64,000 bases of DNA from Ruminiclostridium cellobioparum subsp. termitidis CT1112 (GTDB lineage Bacteria > Bacillota > Clostridia > Acetivibrionales > DSM-1351). Each line of letters opens with the position of its first letter. The stretch's first letter is position 1. The notes below the pieces were generated by a model that ran no database searches, was not told the origin of the DNA, and was given only the letters and a program-made list of their open reading frames with translations. The stretch is from the NCBI RefSeq assembly GCF_000350485.1, contig NZ_AORV01000065.1:186001-250000 (forward strand), written 5' to 3'. Below, piece by piece: positions 35,595-44,895 of the stretch. Position numbers and translations under genes: made by a program.

Positions 35595-37125
35595 CCCACT
35601 CAATCGTCGCCGGTGGCTTCGAGGTGATGTCATAAACTATTCTGTTTATGTGCTTGACTTCGTTGACAATACGTGTTGAAATACGCTCCAGCACATCATA
35701 TGGAATCCTCGCCCAGTCAGCGGTCATAAAGTCTGTGGTTGTTACTGCACGCAAAGCCAGAGTATAGTCATAAGTTCTTTCGTCACCCATAACTCCCACA
35801 CTTCGCATGTTTGTCAATACTGTAAAGTACTGGTTTATTTCTCTGCCAAGGCCTGCTGCCTTTATTTCCTCGCGGAAAATGTAATCGGTATCTCTCAATG
35901 TATCGAGTTTTTCCTTTGTAAGATCACCGATTACTCTGATAGCAAGACCTGGCCCCGGGAAGGGCTGCCTCCAGACGATGTCCTCAGGAATACCCATTTC
36001 TTCTCCGGCCTTTCTTACCTCATCCTTGAACAGATTTCTCAAAGGTTCGATTATCTCCTTGAAATCCACATGATCGGGAAGTCCCCCCACATTGTGGTGG
36101 CTCTTGATAACTGCCGCATCACCGTGACCGCTTTCTATTACGTCAGGATAGATTGTTCCCTGGACAAGGAAATCAACCTTTCCGATTTTCCTGGCTTCGT
36201 CTTCAAATACCCTTATAAATTCTTCACCTATGATTTTTCTCTTGGATTCAGGGTCGGATACCCCTTTCAGCTTTTCCAAAAATCTGTCTTCACAATTAAC
36301 ACGGATCATATTTATATCATACTGGTTTCTGAATACCTGCTCCACCTGATCTCCTTCATACTTTCTCAAAAGTCCGTGGTCGACAAATATACAGGTCAGC
36401 TGCTTTCCGATTGCCTTGTGAATGAGAACCGCCGCAACAGAAGAATCCACTCCGCCTGACAGGGCGCATAAAACCTTCTTGTCTCCAACCTTTTCCCTGA
36501 TGGCTTTGATCGAATTTTCAACGAAAGATGACATTTTCCAATCACCTTTGCAGTGACAGATATTTAACAGGAAATTTCTCAACATTTCCTTTCCCTTTGG
36601 AGTGTGCATAACCTCAGGATGGAACTGAACCGCATACAGATTTTTTTCAACATGCTGCATAGCTCCGGCTGGGCAATTTGTAGATTTAGCAGTAATGACA
36701 AACCCTTCGGGCGGATTGCTCACATAGTATGTGTGACTCATCCAGCAGGTGGTGTTTTCGTCAACATTCCGGAAAAAGGGCTGGGACTTGTCCACACAAA
36801 TCTCCACCTTGCCATATTCACGCTGTTTGGCGGCTTCAACCGAACCTCCCAGCATGACGCTCATAAGCTGCATGCCATAGCATATTCCCAAAACCGGAAT
36901 ACCAAGCTCAAATACTCCCGGATCACATTTCGGTGCACCTTCATCCAGTACTGAATTAGGCCCTCCAGTGAATATGATGCCCTTGGGATTATATGATTTA
37001 ATTCGCTCCAGTGACGCACTGTAAGGAATGACCTCACAGTATACATTAGCTTCTCTGACGCGGCGTGCTATCAATTGGTTGTACTGTCCGCCGAAATCCA
37101 GCACCAATACCATCTCATTGTTCAA
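35590..37125 (-). CDS. guaA: GMP synthase (glutamine-hydrolysing)
   Basis: Converts XMP to GMP. Class I glutamine amidotransferase domain with nucleophile in GICYGMQLM and VQFHPEV. ATP pyrophosphatase P-loop is in [12 protein letters not shown]; the dimerisation domain ends in KPPATIEWE. The likely start is TTG at 37125 ([15 protein letters not shown] follows), with AAGGAG 9 nt upstream; ATG 37113 is the alternative but too distant. 511 residues is normal. The stop codon lies inside a hairpin. No purine riboswitch is evident upstream. Confidence 0.97.
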   Translation of the reverse strand: MNNEMVLVLDFGGQYNQLIARRVREANVYCEVIPYSASLERIKSYNPKGIIFTGGPNSVLDEGAPKCDPGVFELGIPVLGICYGMQLMSVMLGGSVEAAKQREYGKVEICVDKSQPFFRNVDENTTCWMSHTYYVSNPPEGFVITAKSTNCPAGAMQHVEKNLYAVQFHPEVMHTPKGKEMLRNFLLNICHCKGDWKMSSFVENSIKAIREKVGDKKVLCALSGGVDSSVAAVLIHKAIGKQLTCIFVDHGLLRKYEGDQVEQVFRNQYDINMIRVNCEDRFLEKLKGVSDPESKRKIIGEEFIRVFEDEARKIGKVDFLVQGTIYPDVIESGHGDAAVIKSHHNVGGLPDHVDFKEIIEPLRNLFKDEVRKAGEEMGIPEDIVWRQPFPGPGLAIRVIGDLTKEKLDTLRDTDYIFREEIKAAGLGREINQYFTVLTNMRSVGVMGDERTYDYTLALRAVTTTDFMTADWARIPYDVLERISTRIVNEVKHINRIVYDITSKPPATIEWE

Positions 37126-37458
37126 AAATAACAACTCCTTATTCGTATAATAGGCATATTTTAAAGCTTAATACTTTAAGTCATATCAATATTTTAATAT
37201 TATATCGAATTTTGTTTGGTATGCATAGCATCAAAAATGCTTTTGTAAATAAAATTTTGTAGTCAAATTGAATACTTAAGCATTTAAGCGCATAATTATT
37301 CACAATTAGCATTTATTGGATTCGGCTAACTATAAAATCAGGATTAATTGGCAATAAACACCGGGCATCAGGTTTCCTTCAGTTATTGGCAATGGGACCG
37401 AAATCGGTAAAATTCCGTCAGTCTTTATCATAATCATGGAAATTATTACAGATCATTC

Positions 37459-37496
37459 TTGACAAAATCGTTCTATATTATATAATAATATTATTA
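37459..37496 (+). promoter_or_regulatory. Promoter and palindrome of the Phd-Uma2 gene
   Basis: TTGACA (37459-37464), 16-bp spacer, TATAAT (37481-37486). It is overlapped by the perfect palindrome TAATAATATTATTA (37483-37496) and followed by repeated TCGTAC words. Autoregulation by the Phd-like domain is plausible. The remainder of 37126-37607 shows nothing more. Confidence 0.7.
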
Positions 37497-37607
37497 ATAA
37501 TCGTACTTTTCCTATTAATATCGTACATATGTCCGCAGATGACGCCAATCTTTCATACGATTTTTTCCAGGAACCTTATTAAAATAAATACATAAAGGAG
37601 ATCTGCC

Positions 37608-38357
37608 ATGGATTACGAAACCAAGGTAATAACGGCAACCGAGCTCAAATTAAATTTAGGTAAATACCTTGACCTGGTGAGTAATGACAATGAAGTAATC
37701 ATTACAAAAAACGGAAAGAAAGCCATCAGACTGACCCCTTACATCAATGACATCGAAAGATATTTTACAGTGAAGGAAAAAGCCCTGGATTATCGGTATG
37801 GTGGTAAAAAGGTGTCCTATGAGGAGTTCATGGAAATCTATGAAAACAGTGAGCTCCGTATGGAATACATCAATGGTGAGATAGTCCTGTTATCTTCGCC
37901 CAGCACCTTTCACCAGGTAATCTCCGGCAATTTGCATGTAATTTTAAGAAATTATTTAAAAGGGAAAACCTGCAAGGTTTTCTATGCTCCCTTTGATGTA
38001 CACTTTTTTAAGAAAGACTTGAAAACTCCCGACGTCATGCAGCCCGACCTGCTTATAGCCTGCGATCTCGAAAATACCGTCACTGAAAAAGGACGGTATA
38101 TGGGAACACCCACTCTGGTTGTAGAGATTTTGTCCCGGAGTACCCGGTCAAAGGATATGGTGGATAAATTGAACACCTACATGTTGTCGGGTGTTAAGGA
38201 ATTTTGGGTAATTGATCCCAAAAACAAATCTGTTCTTCTCTATGGCTTTAAAGATTGTGAAATTGACTTCCATTCAGTCAGCAAGAATAATGATATTGTA
38301 ACGTCATATTGGTTTAAAGATCTGGAGGTTACCCTTGAAGATATTTTTGAAGGCTGA
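37608..38357 (+). CDS. Phd/YefM antitoxin-like domain fused to Uma2 nuclease-like domain
   Basis: 249 residues. Residues 1-45 (ITATELKLNLGKYLDLVSND ... ITKNGKKAIRL) match the DNA-binding Phd/YefM antitoxin fold. Residues 65-249 are a Uma2 (DUF820) PD-(D/E)XK nuclease-like domain: YEEFMEIYENSELRMEYINGE, PDLLIACD, PTLVVEILSRSTRSKDMVDK and EFWVIDP. The E-x-hydrophobic core (VVEILS) and upstream Asp are kept. AAAGGAG precedes ATG. There is no toxin gene beside it. The last codons pair with downstream sequence in an 18-bp stem. Confidence 0.85.
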   Translation: MDYETKVITATELKLNLGKYLDLVSNDNEVIITKNGKKAIRLTPYINDIERYFTVKEKALDYRYGGKKVSYEEFMEIYENSELRMEYINGEIVLLSSPSTFHQVISGNLHVILRNYLKGKTCKVFYAPFDVHFFKKDLKTPDVMQPDLLIACDLENTVTEKGRYMGTPTLVVEILSRSTRSKDMVDKLNTYMLSGVKEFWVIDPKNKSVLLYGFKDCEIDFHSVSKNNDIVTSYWFKDLEVTLEDIFEG

Positions 38358-38379
38358 AACAAGCCTTCAAAAATATCTT
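38338..38379. terminator. 18-bp perfect hairpin over the Uma2-gene stop
   Basis: AAGATATTTTTGAAGGCT (38338-38355) and its exact complement (38362-38379) around a 6-nt loop; the stop TGA sits at the tip. U-runs within the arms allow termination in both directions between convergent genes. Confidence 0.85.
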
Positions 38380-38404
38380 ACCTGATTGTTCATATTTCAG
38401 AGTG

Positions 38405-39343
38405 TCAATGTATTTTATTCATCAAACTGTTACCTGCTTTATACAGTCTGCCCTGGCAGGTGTTTTGCTCAACCATTTTTGCTTCTATCATATCCTGTAG
38501 CTTCCACCAGCTGGTATTCCAGTTGCAGAAAACAGTTCTTTCGGCAGGGGCCCTGCCAATCAGCCTCTGTACCACAATATCAGGGTCGAGATGCTCCAAA
38601 AATCTTATGGTTCTGTCAATGAACTCATCAATGGTTATCGGCTGAATTTCTCCACGGGAATACATTCTTTCCAGCTCAGTATTTTTAAGAATAAACAGCG
38701 AGTGGCACTTCACCTGTGAAACACCAAGGGCTGAGATTATCTTTGCCCCTTCAATAACATCGTCCACATTATCCATGGGAAGGTCGGTTATATAATGGGC
38801 GCATATACCAAGCCGGTATTTTCTGATCCTTATTGCGGCATCTATGAATTCCGCAAGTGTGTGCCCCCGGTTAAGCAGCTTTAGTGTATGATAATTGACA
38901 GTCTGCAGTCCGAGTTCCATAACAATATCTATTCCCTTTTCCTCTTTCAGTCCGGCCAGAAATTCCATATACCTGTCGGCAATACAATCAGGACGGGTTG
39001 ATATATATATTGCAACAATTCCCTCCCGGCAGGCTTCGGATATATTTTTTACGAACAGCTCGTATGGAAGGTAGGTATTTGAATAATTCTGAAAATAGGC
39101 AATAAACTTTTCACTTCCATAGTTTTTCCCTATATACCTGACGTTTTGCTCCAGCTGATCTGCAACCGAGATTTCACAGGACAGATTTTCGAAACCTGCC
39201 CCTTCTTCTCCGCAAAAAATACATCCCGCCCAACCCAGACTGCCATCCCTGTTCGGGCAGGTGACAGGCAGGTTTAGCGGGAGTTTATATACCTTTGAGC
39301 CGTATTTGTCTTTCAGAAATTGAGAAAATTTATTGTACAGCAA
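38405..39343 (-). CDS. TIGR01212-type radical SAM protein (YtqA family)
   Basis: 312 residues. The cluster-binding cysteines are in PVTCPNRDGSLGWAGCIFC, the spaced CX(n)CxxC arrangement of this family, and the TIM-barrel features follow (YISTRPDCIADRYMEFL, VMELGLQTVN). Relatives occur near tRNA-modification and Fe-S genes; the substrate is not known. The best start is TTG 39343, 8 nt after GGAAGG, giving a 14-nt overlap with larC; the ATG at 39373 lacks a site. Confidence 0.88.
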   Translation of the reverse strand: MLYNKFSQFLKDKYGSKVYKLPLNLPVTCPNRDGSLGWAGCIFCGEEGAGFENLSCEISVADQLEQNVRYIGKNYGSEKFIAYFQNYSNTYLPYELFVKNISEACREGIVAIYISTRPDCIADRYMEFLAGLKEEKGIDIVMELGLQTVNYHTLKLLNRGHTLAEFIDAAIRIRKYRLGICAHYITDLPMDNVDDVIEGAKIISALGVSQVKCHSLFILKNTELERMYSRGEIQPITIDEFIDRTIRFLEHLDPDIVVQRLIGRAPAERTVFCNWNTSWWKLQDMIEAKMVEQNTCQGRLYKAGNSLMNKIH

Positions 39344-40754
39344 TGCAGCTTCCTTCCTGCCTGTAAGTTTCATTTACCATTTCATATACTTTAGTTATGG
39401 GTATACCGTTCTTGACGGCTATACTCTTGCAATCTTCATACTCGGGAGCAAATTTATGTATATCACCCATGCTGGCGACTTTAACTCTCACATCTCCGTA
39501 CATTGTATTAACCTTCACAAATTCCCTGTTCATACAAAACCTGGCCGACCTTTTTACCCTTATCCCCAGGGTGGAAGTCTCACTGAATATGACATCCGAA
39601 AACTTTTTCTCATCTCCGCATTTTATCAATACTGTCAGCATTACCGAAGGTCTGTTTTTCTTCATATATATGGGTGTGTAGTATACATCAAGTGCACCGG
39701 TGTCCAGAAGCTTCTCCATAGTATAGCCCAGGATTTCGGGAGACATATTGTCAATATTGGTCTCAAGTATTGAAATTTCATCGTTAGGTACGTTGTCCTG
39801 CTCGTAAAGTGTGCCAACCACCGCCCTTAAGGCATTAAAATGGCCGGTATTCCTTTTTCCCATACCATATCCCGTTTTTTCTATGGACATGGGAGGCATT
39901 TTTCCAAAAGCAGAACAGGTCATTTTAAGAATTCCGATACCTGTGGGAGTGACCAGTTCAAAGGGAATATTCTCAGTCACCAGAGGAATTTTGCTGTTGC
40001 ACAGCATTTCCATGACAGCCGGCACAGGCACGGGTAATAGACCGTGTGCGCATTTGACAAAACCCTTTCCCTCATGCAGCTCGGAGGCATATATCCTCTC
40101 AACCCCGAGCATGTCGATGCATATGCATGCACCTATAATATCTACTATTGAATCGATTGCTCCAACCTCATGGAAATGGACCTCGTTAATATCCTTGCCG
40201 TGTACCTTTGCCTCGGCACGGGCTATTTCCCTGAAAATTCTGGTACTCATAGCCTTGACTGCCGGCTTCAGACCGCTCATATTAATGATATTTTCTATAT
40301 CGGCAAGGTTCCTCTCCTGGTGGGAATGGCTATGTTCATGCCCGTGACTGTGGTCATGGTCGTGATCATTATCGTGCAGATGTTCGTGATCGTGGTTATG
40401 ATCATGGTCGTGGTCATGATCATGGCTGTGAAGGTGGTTGTGCTCAGAACTGTGTCCATGAGCCTGTTCATTATCATGCTGATGTCGGTGCTCATGGTCA
40501 TGATGATGGTCATGAGTATGACCGTCACCATTTTCGTGCCTGTGCTCTTCACATTCGTCATGGAGTATAACATTTACGTCAGTACCGGTTATGCCATTTT
40601 TAACAACCTTTTTTATCTCAATGGAATAACCGTCCACTTTAAGCTTGTCCAGTTCCTGTAAAAAGGCTTTGCTGTCAAGCCCCAGGTCCAGCAGGGCACC
40701 AAGGGTCATATCTCCGCTTATTCCGGAAAAACAGTCAAAATATAAAACTCGCAT
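39330..40754 (-). CDS. larC: Nickel-pincer cofactor biosynthesis protein LarC with His-rich insert
   Basis: 474 residues. LarC is the CTP-dependent nickel insertase that completes the nickel-pincer nucleotide of lactate racemase-type enzymes. The N-terminus YFDCFSGISGDMTLGALLDLG and central VHFHEVGAIDSIVDIIGA are diagnostic. Residues about 68-150 are a low-complexity run with roughly 34 histidines alternating with Asp/Glu/Asn/Ser. Unlike Lactobacillus, where LarC needs a frameshift, this is one continuous frame. GGAGG precedes ATG; larB is directly upstream. Confidence 0.95.
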   Translation of the reverse strand: MRVLYFDCFSGISGDMTLGALLDLGLDSKAFLQELDKLKVDGYSIEIKKVVKNGITGTDVNVILHDECEEHRHENGDGHTHDHHHDHEHRHQHDNEQAHGHSSEHNHLHSHDHDHDHDHNHDHEHLHDNDHDHDHSHGHEHSHSHQERNLADIENIINMSGLKPAVKAMSTRIFREIARAEAKVHGKDINEVHFHEVGAIDSIVDIIGACICIDMLGVERIYASELHEGKGFVKCAHGLLPVPVPAVMEMLCNSKIPLVTENIPFELVTPTGIGILKMTCSAFGKMPPMSIEKTGYGMGKRNTGHFNALRAVVGTLYEQDNVPNDEISILETNIDNMSPEILGYTMEKLLDTGALDVYYTPIYMKKNRPSVMLTVLIKCGDEKKFSDVIFSETSTLGIRVKRSARFCMNREFVKVNTMYGDVRVKVASMGDIHKFAPEYEDCKSIAVKNGIPITKVYEMVNETYRQEGSCIAVQ

Positions 40755-40877
40755 TAATTCCTCCGCAATACTAAATAGTTAATCGATATTTTTTAAAATT
40801 TTAATCTTGTTATACCCTAAATTTTGAAATATAAACACTAATATAACAAAACTCTCCCGTACTGATTTCAAGAACGG

Positions 40878-41624
40878 CTAAAGCTTGTTGATATTGCTGG
40901 CCAGGTAGCCTGCGCCGAAGCCGTTGTCTATATTGACAACACCTATACCGCTGGCGCAGCTGTTCAGCATGGTAAGCAGCGCCGCCAAACCGCCGAAATT
41001 TGCTCCGTAGCCTACACTTGTGGGCACTGCTATCACCGGCTTGTCAACCAAACCGCCTACCACACTTGCCAGAGCCCCTTCCATTCCTGCCACCACAATT
41101 ACCACATTTGCCTGGGTAATGGCATCAATTTTGGACAAAAGTCTGTGGATACCTGCTACACCCACATCGTATATCCTATTGACCCTGTTGCCCAGTACTT
41201 CTGCCGTAATTGCTGCCTCCTCGGCAACCGGGATATCGGAGGTTCCGGCGGTTATAACCGCAATATGCTTTTCACTGACAATTATCTCTTTTCTTTTGAC
41301 AACAATTATCCTTGCAGCCTCATGGTACTCAGCATCGGATATGACTTCGCTCACTGCGGCAAAATCCTCTTTTGATGCTCTTGTGGCCAGTATATTATTA
41401 TTCTTTTCCATTAATCTCTTAACTATTTCAACAATTTGTCCGCTGGTTTTCCCTTCACAGTAGACAACTTCAGGATAGCCGACTCTGATGCTGCGGTGGT
41501 GGTCTATCTTTGCAAAGCCCAGATCTTCATAAGGCAATGCCTTTATTTCCTTGAAGGCACGGTCTATTTCAACTGTCCCGTTCTTAACTCCTTCAAGCAA
41601 TGCCTTCAATTCTTCAGAATTCAT
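40878..41624 (-). CDS. larB: Pyridinium dicarboxylate synthase LarB
   Basis: 248 residues. LarB carboxylates and hydrolyses nicotinic acid adenine dinucleotide to start nickel-pincer cofactor synthesis. The C-terminal half is AIR-carboxylase (PurE)-like: VITAGTSDIPVAEEAAITAE, VVVAGMEGALASVVGGLV and VPTSVGYGANFGG; the N-terminal part (VGYPEVVYCEGK) is typical LarB. GAAGG precedes ATG. It pairs with larC; larE and a racemase are not in this window. Confidence 0.94.
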   Translation of the reverse strand: MNSEELKALLEGVKNGTVEIDRAFKEIKALPYEDLGFAKIDHHRSIRVGYPEVVYCEGKTSGQIVEIVKRLMEKNNNILATRASKEDFAAVSEVISDAEYHEAARIIVVKRKEIIVSEKHIAVITAGTSDIPVAEEAAITAEVLGNRVNRIYDVGVAGIHRLLSKIDAITQANVVIVVAGMEGALASVVGGLVDKPVIAVPTSVGYGANFGGLAALLTMLNSCASGIGVVNIDNGFGAGYLASNINKL

Positions 41625-41673
41625 ACCAATCCTTCTTTCCGTTACCTGTTAGTATTAAGCCTTTGCATTGCCT

Positions 41674-42796
41674 TTAAACGGCAGCATTTTCACCGGACTT
41701 TTCCATTGAAAGGTATGCATTTATAAAGCCGTCCAGATTTCCGTCCATTACACCGTTAACATTTCCTTCCTCATAATTTGTGCGGTGGTCCTTTACAAGG
41801 GTATATGGGCAGAACACGTATGACCTTATCTGGCTGCCCCAGGCAATATCCAGCTGGACTCCCTTCAAGTCCTCTATCTTCTCTTTCTGTTCACGCTCTT
41901 TTAGCTCAAAAAGCTTTGCCTTCAACATCTTCATTGCAGTATCCTTGTTTTGGAACTGTGAACGCTCGGTCTGACAGGAAACTACAACACCGGTGGGTAT
42001 ATGTGTTATTCTGATGGCGGAGTCGGTCTTGTTTATATGCTGTCCTCCGGCTCCTGATGCCCTATAGGTATCAATTCTCAAATCATCGGGATTGATATTG
42101 ATTTCTATGGTATCATCCAGCTCGGGCATGACATCCATGGACGCAAAGGAAGTATGTCTTCTGCCTGAAGCATCAAATGGAGAAATTCTGACCAGACGGT
42201 GCACTCCCTTTTCTGATTTCAGATACCCATATGCATTTTCCCCGATAATGTGAATTGTTACACTTTTAATTCCCGCCTCATCGCCATCGAGCAGATCCAG
42301 TATCTTTACTTCATAGCCTTTAGCCTCTCCCCACCTGGTGAACATGCGCAGCAGCATCTCCACCCAGTCCTGGGCTTCTGTTCCCCCGGCACCTGCATGC
42401 AGGGTAAGAATGGCATTATTCTTATCATATGGCCCTGTCAGCAAGGTTTCCAACCGCAGTGACTCAAGATTTTTTTTCAGCTTTTCCAGCCCTTCGCCTA
42501 CCTCGGGTATTACACTTTCATCCTGTTCTTCAATCCCCAGTTCGGCAAGAGTGATTAGATCCTCCCACTGGGAGGTCAGGTTGGTAAATCTCTCTATTTT
42601 TGATTTAAGATTCTTTGTTCTTTGAAGTATCTTCTGCGAATTCTCCATATCATTCCAGAATTCGGGTTCAGAAGCCTTGTGCTCCAACTCGGTTATCTCA
42701 TCGCTCAGTCTGGCGATGTCAAAGTGAAGCCCTCATTTCCTCTAAATTGCTTTTCAAGCCTTGAAGTTCAAGCTTGTATTGTTCCAGCTCAAGCAT
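41674..42796 (-). CDS. prfB: Peptide chain release factor 2, +1 programmed frameshift
   Basis: RF2, which reads UGA and UAA stops. The gene starts at ATG 42796 (AGAGAGGG upstream), reads 25 codons, meets TGA (42719-42721) as codon 26, then continues in the +1 frame to 41674, giving 373 residues. Motifs: SPF codon-recognition tripeptide in VRISPFDASG and the catalytic GAGGQHINK. The slippery CTT-TGA-C at codon 26 with an upstream AGGG matches the classical autoregulatory site in E. coli prfB. Confidence 0.97.
42718..42724 (-). promoter_or_regulatory. prfB frameshift site CTTTGAC
   Basis: Minus-strand CTT TGA C with Shine-Dalgarno-like AGGG about 6 nt upstream. Low RF2 slows UGA termination and lets the ribosome slip +1, so RF2 controls its own synthesis. 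Confidence 0.95.
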
Positions 42797-42855
42797 TTAA
42801 TCATCCCTCTCTAAAGTTAATAATTGATTCTGTACATTACTATTATATCCAACGT

Positions 42856-43683
42856 CTAGCCTTTTGCCAAAATAAACTTTTCTATAGCCTGTGCGACACC
42901 GTCAGCTTCATTGGATGCCGTTATGTAGTTTGCAGCAGCCTTGGCAATTTCTTCACCGTTATCCATGGCTATGCTCATACCGGCATATTCGAACATGGAA
43001 ATATCATTTTCGTTGTCTCCGATAGCTATCATCTGTTGGGCAGGAATACCGTAAATATCGGTTAATTTAGCCAGAGCCGAACCTTTGCTGACACCTTTGT
43101 TCATTACCTCGAAATTGTCGAAGTTGGAACTCATGACATCAATCTCACGGAGCTGTTCCATATCTGCTCTCACTTTCCTGAGCTGCTGCAGATCATCGTT
43201 GACTATGACAAATTTCAGCACGGTATCCGGAATACTTTTCAATTTGGCTTCCATGTTTTGTACCACTTCGATATCCACCCGGTCCTCAGACGGCAGAGAC
43301 CTGTTTCTTTCATAATACTTTTTGGATGTAAAACCCAATCTTTCGGTCAGCATGGTATCACCGGCATAAACGTGGTAGTATACGCCATGCTTCTGGCAAA
43401 TGCGGTTAATCTTTAAGCTGACCTCCACATCCATATAATCCGAATATATTATTTTACCGTCGATTTTATCTGTAATAACAGCTCCGTTACAGGCAATTAT
43501 CGGATCCCGGGAACCTATTTCCTTTGCATACAGCCTAGCTCCGGTATACACTCTGCCTGAGCACACAACAACCTTAACGCCCTTTTCCATTGCTTGGGAA
43601 ATTGCTTTCTTATTTCTCTCCGATATTTCCTTATCCATATTCAGCAGCGTTCCATCCAAATCTATTGCAACCAACCTGTACAT
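42856..43683 (-). CDS. Cof-type HAD-IIB phosphatase
   Basis: 275 residues. HAD motif I VAIDLDGTLL (residues 4-13), motif II VVCSGR, and motif IV GDNENDISMFEYAG, with a Cof-type cap between. The family hydrolyses small phosphorylated metabolites such as sugar phosphates or flavin/pyridoxal phosphates. ATG 43683 has GGAGG 6 nt upstream; four earlier codons lack spacing. It lies between an aminotransferase and prfB in one run. Confidence 0.92.
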   Translation of the reverse strand: MYRLVAIDLDGTLLNMDKEISERNKKAISQAMEKGVKVVVCSGRVYTGARLYAKEIGSRDPIIACNGAVITDKIDGKIIYSDYMDVEVSLKINRICQKHGVYYHVYAGDTMLTERLGFTSKKYYERNRSLPSEDRVDIEVVQNMEAKLKSIPDTVLKFVIVNDDLQQLRKVRADMEQLREIDVMSSNFDNFEVMNKGVSKGSALAKLTDIYGIPAQQMIAIGDNENDISMFEYAGMSIAMDNGEEIAKAAANYITASNEADGVAQAIEKFILAKG

Positions 43684-43728
43684 TAATTCCTCCAACCAGG
43701 CTTCAACCGGCAGCAGTGCAGCAGCGCC

Positions 43729-44895
43729 CTAACCAAGACTGTCGGTAAAAGTCCTTATCCTCTTCATTGCTTCGATTATATTTTCCATTGACGATGCATA
43801 ACAGGCACGGACATATCCTTCACCGCATTCTCCGAATGCTGTTCCGGGCACCACCAACACCTTCTGCTCAATCAAAAGTCTTTCGCAGAATTCATCCGAA
43901 CTGAGACCCGAGCTTTTTATATTGGGAAATACATAGAAGGCTCCCTTCGGTTCAAAGCTCGAATATCCTGCTTTCTGAAATCCGTCCACCATTACTCTCC
44001 TGCGTCTGTTGTACTCTTTTGCCATCATGGCCACATCGTCATCACTGTTCTGCAGTGCCTCAATCGCGGCATCCTGAGCCGTTGTGGGGGCACACATGAT
44101 ACCGTATTGATGTATCTTTTTCATCTCACCGATCAGGTCCCTGTGGCCGCAGGCATAGCCCAGACGCCACCCGGTCATGGCAAAGGATTTTGAGAATCCG
44201 TTGATTACAACCGTCTGTTCCTTCATTTCCGGAAAGCTTGCAATTGAAGTATGCCCGCCTTCATAAGTAAGTTCGCAGTATATTTCGTCCGACAGTACCA
44301 CTATGTTTTTGTCCTTCAGTACCTTAACCAGTTCATATAAATCCTCTCTGGTCATTATAGCTCCTGTGGGATTATTGGGAAAGGGTATGATTACTACTTT
44401 TGTTCTATCAGTAATGGCATTTTCCAGCTCTTCAGCCGTCAGCTTAAATTCATTTTCCTGCTTTAGCGGAATGGTGACGGCTGTAGCGCCTGTAAACCCA
44501 GTACAGCCCTTGTATGCCACAAAGCTGGGCTCCGGAATAATTACCTCGTCACCGGGGCCCACAAGAGCCCTCAAAGCTGCATCAATTCCTTCACTTCCTC
44601 CCACCGTAACCAATATTTCATCCACAGGATTATATTCCAGTGAAAATTTTCTCTGCAGATATTTGCTTATCTCTTCCCTGAGTTCAATAAAACCTGCATT
44701 GGAGGAATACTGTGTATGCCCGTTTTCCAGCGAATAAATTCCGGCCTCCCGGATATTCCAGGGTGTTACAAAGTCAGGTTCCCCCACTCCCAGGGATATG
44801 ACATCCTTCATCTCGTTAATCAGATCGAAGTACTTTCTGATACCCGAAGGCGGGACATTTTTTATTCTGTCCAAAATCATATCTTTCATTATCAT
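43729..44895 (-). CDS. PLP-dependent aminotransferase, class I/II (PatA/AspC-like)
   Basis: 388 residues. Pyridoxal-phosphate Lys in INGFSKSFAMTGWRLGYACG (about residue 240), cofactor-binding GGSEGIDAALRAL, PNNPTGA and the Arg of substrate carboxylate binding near the C-terminus. The amino donor is unknown. The start overlaps the end of the Lrp regulator gene by 4 nt (ATGA), so the two are translationally coupled and lie under the same T-box. Confidence 0.92.
   Translation of the reverse strand: MIMKDMILDRIKNVPPSGIRKYFDLINEMKDVISLGVGEPDFVTPWNIREAGIYSLENGHTQYSSNAGFIELREEISKYLQRKFSLEYNPVDEILVTVGGSEGIDAALRALVGPGDEVIIPEPSFVAYKGCTGFTGATAVTIPLKQENEFKLTAEELENAITDRTKVVIIPFPNNPTGAIMTREDLYELVKVLKDKNIVVLSDEIYCELTYEGGHTSIASFPEMKEQTVVINGFSKSFAMTGWRLGYACGHRDLIGEMKKIHQYGIMCAPTTAQDAAIEALQNSDDDVAMMAKEYNRRRRVMVDGFQKAGYSSFEPKGAFYVFPNIKSSGLSSDEFCERLLIEQKVLVVPGTAFGECGEGYVRACYASSMENIIEAMKRIRTFTDSLG

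Noticed and set aside
35451-35633. 60-codon minus-strand ORF across the guaA end
   Set aside because: It overlaps the guaA 3' end in another frame and mostly translates the GC-rich repeat. Kept only as part of that finding.
37126-37607. Possible purine riboswitch upstream of guaA
   Set aside because: I see no conserved purine-aptamer core or terminator; only AT-rich DNA and the divergent promoter.
40170-40661. Plus-strand ORF opposite larC rich in Val/Met/Ile, and the minus-strand off-frame ORF at 40295-40573
   Set aside because: Both mirror the low-complexity GA/CA-type repeat encoding the His-rich region of LarC. Neither has an RBS, and LarC is a clear match in its own frame.
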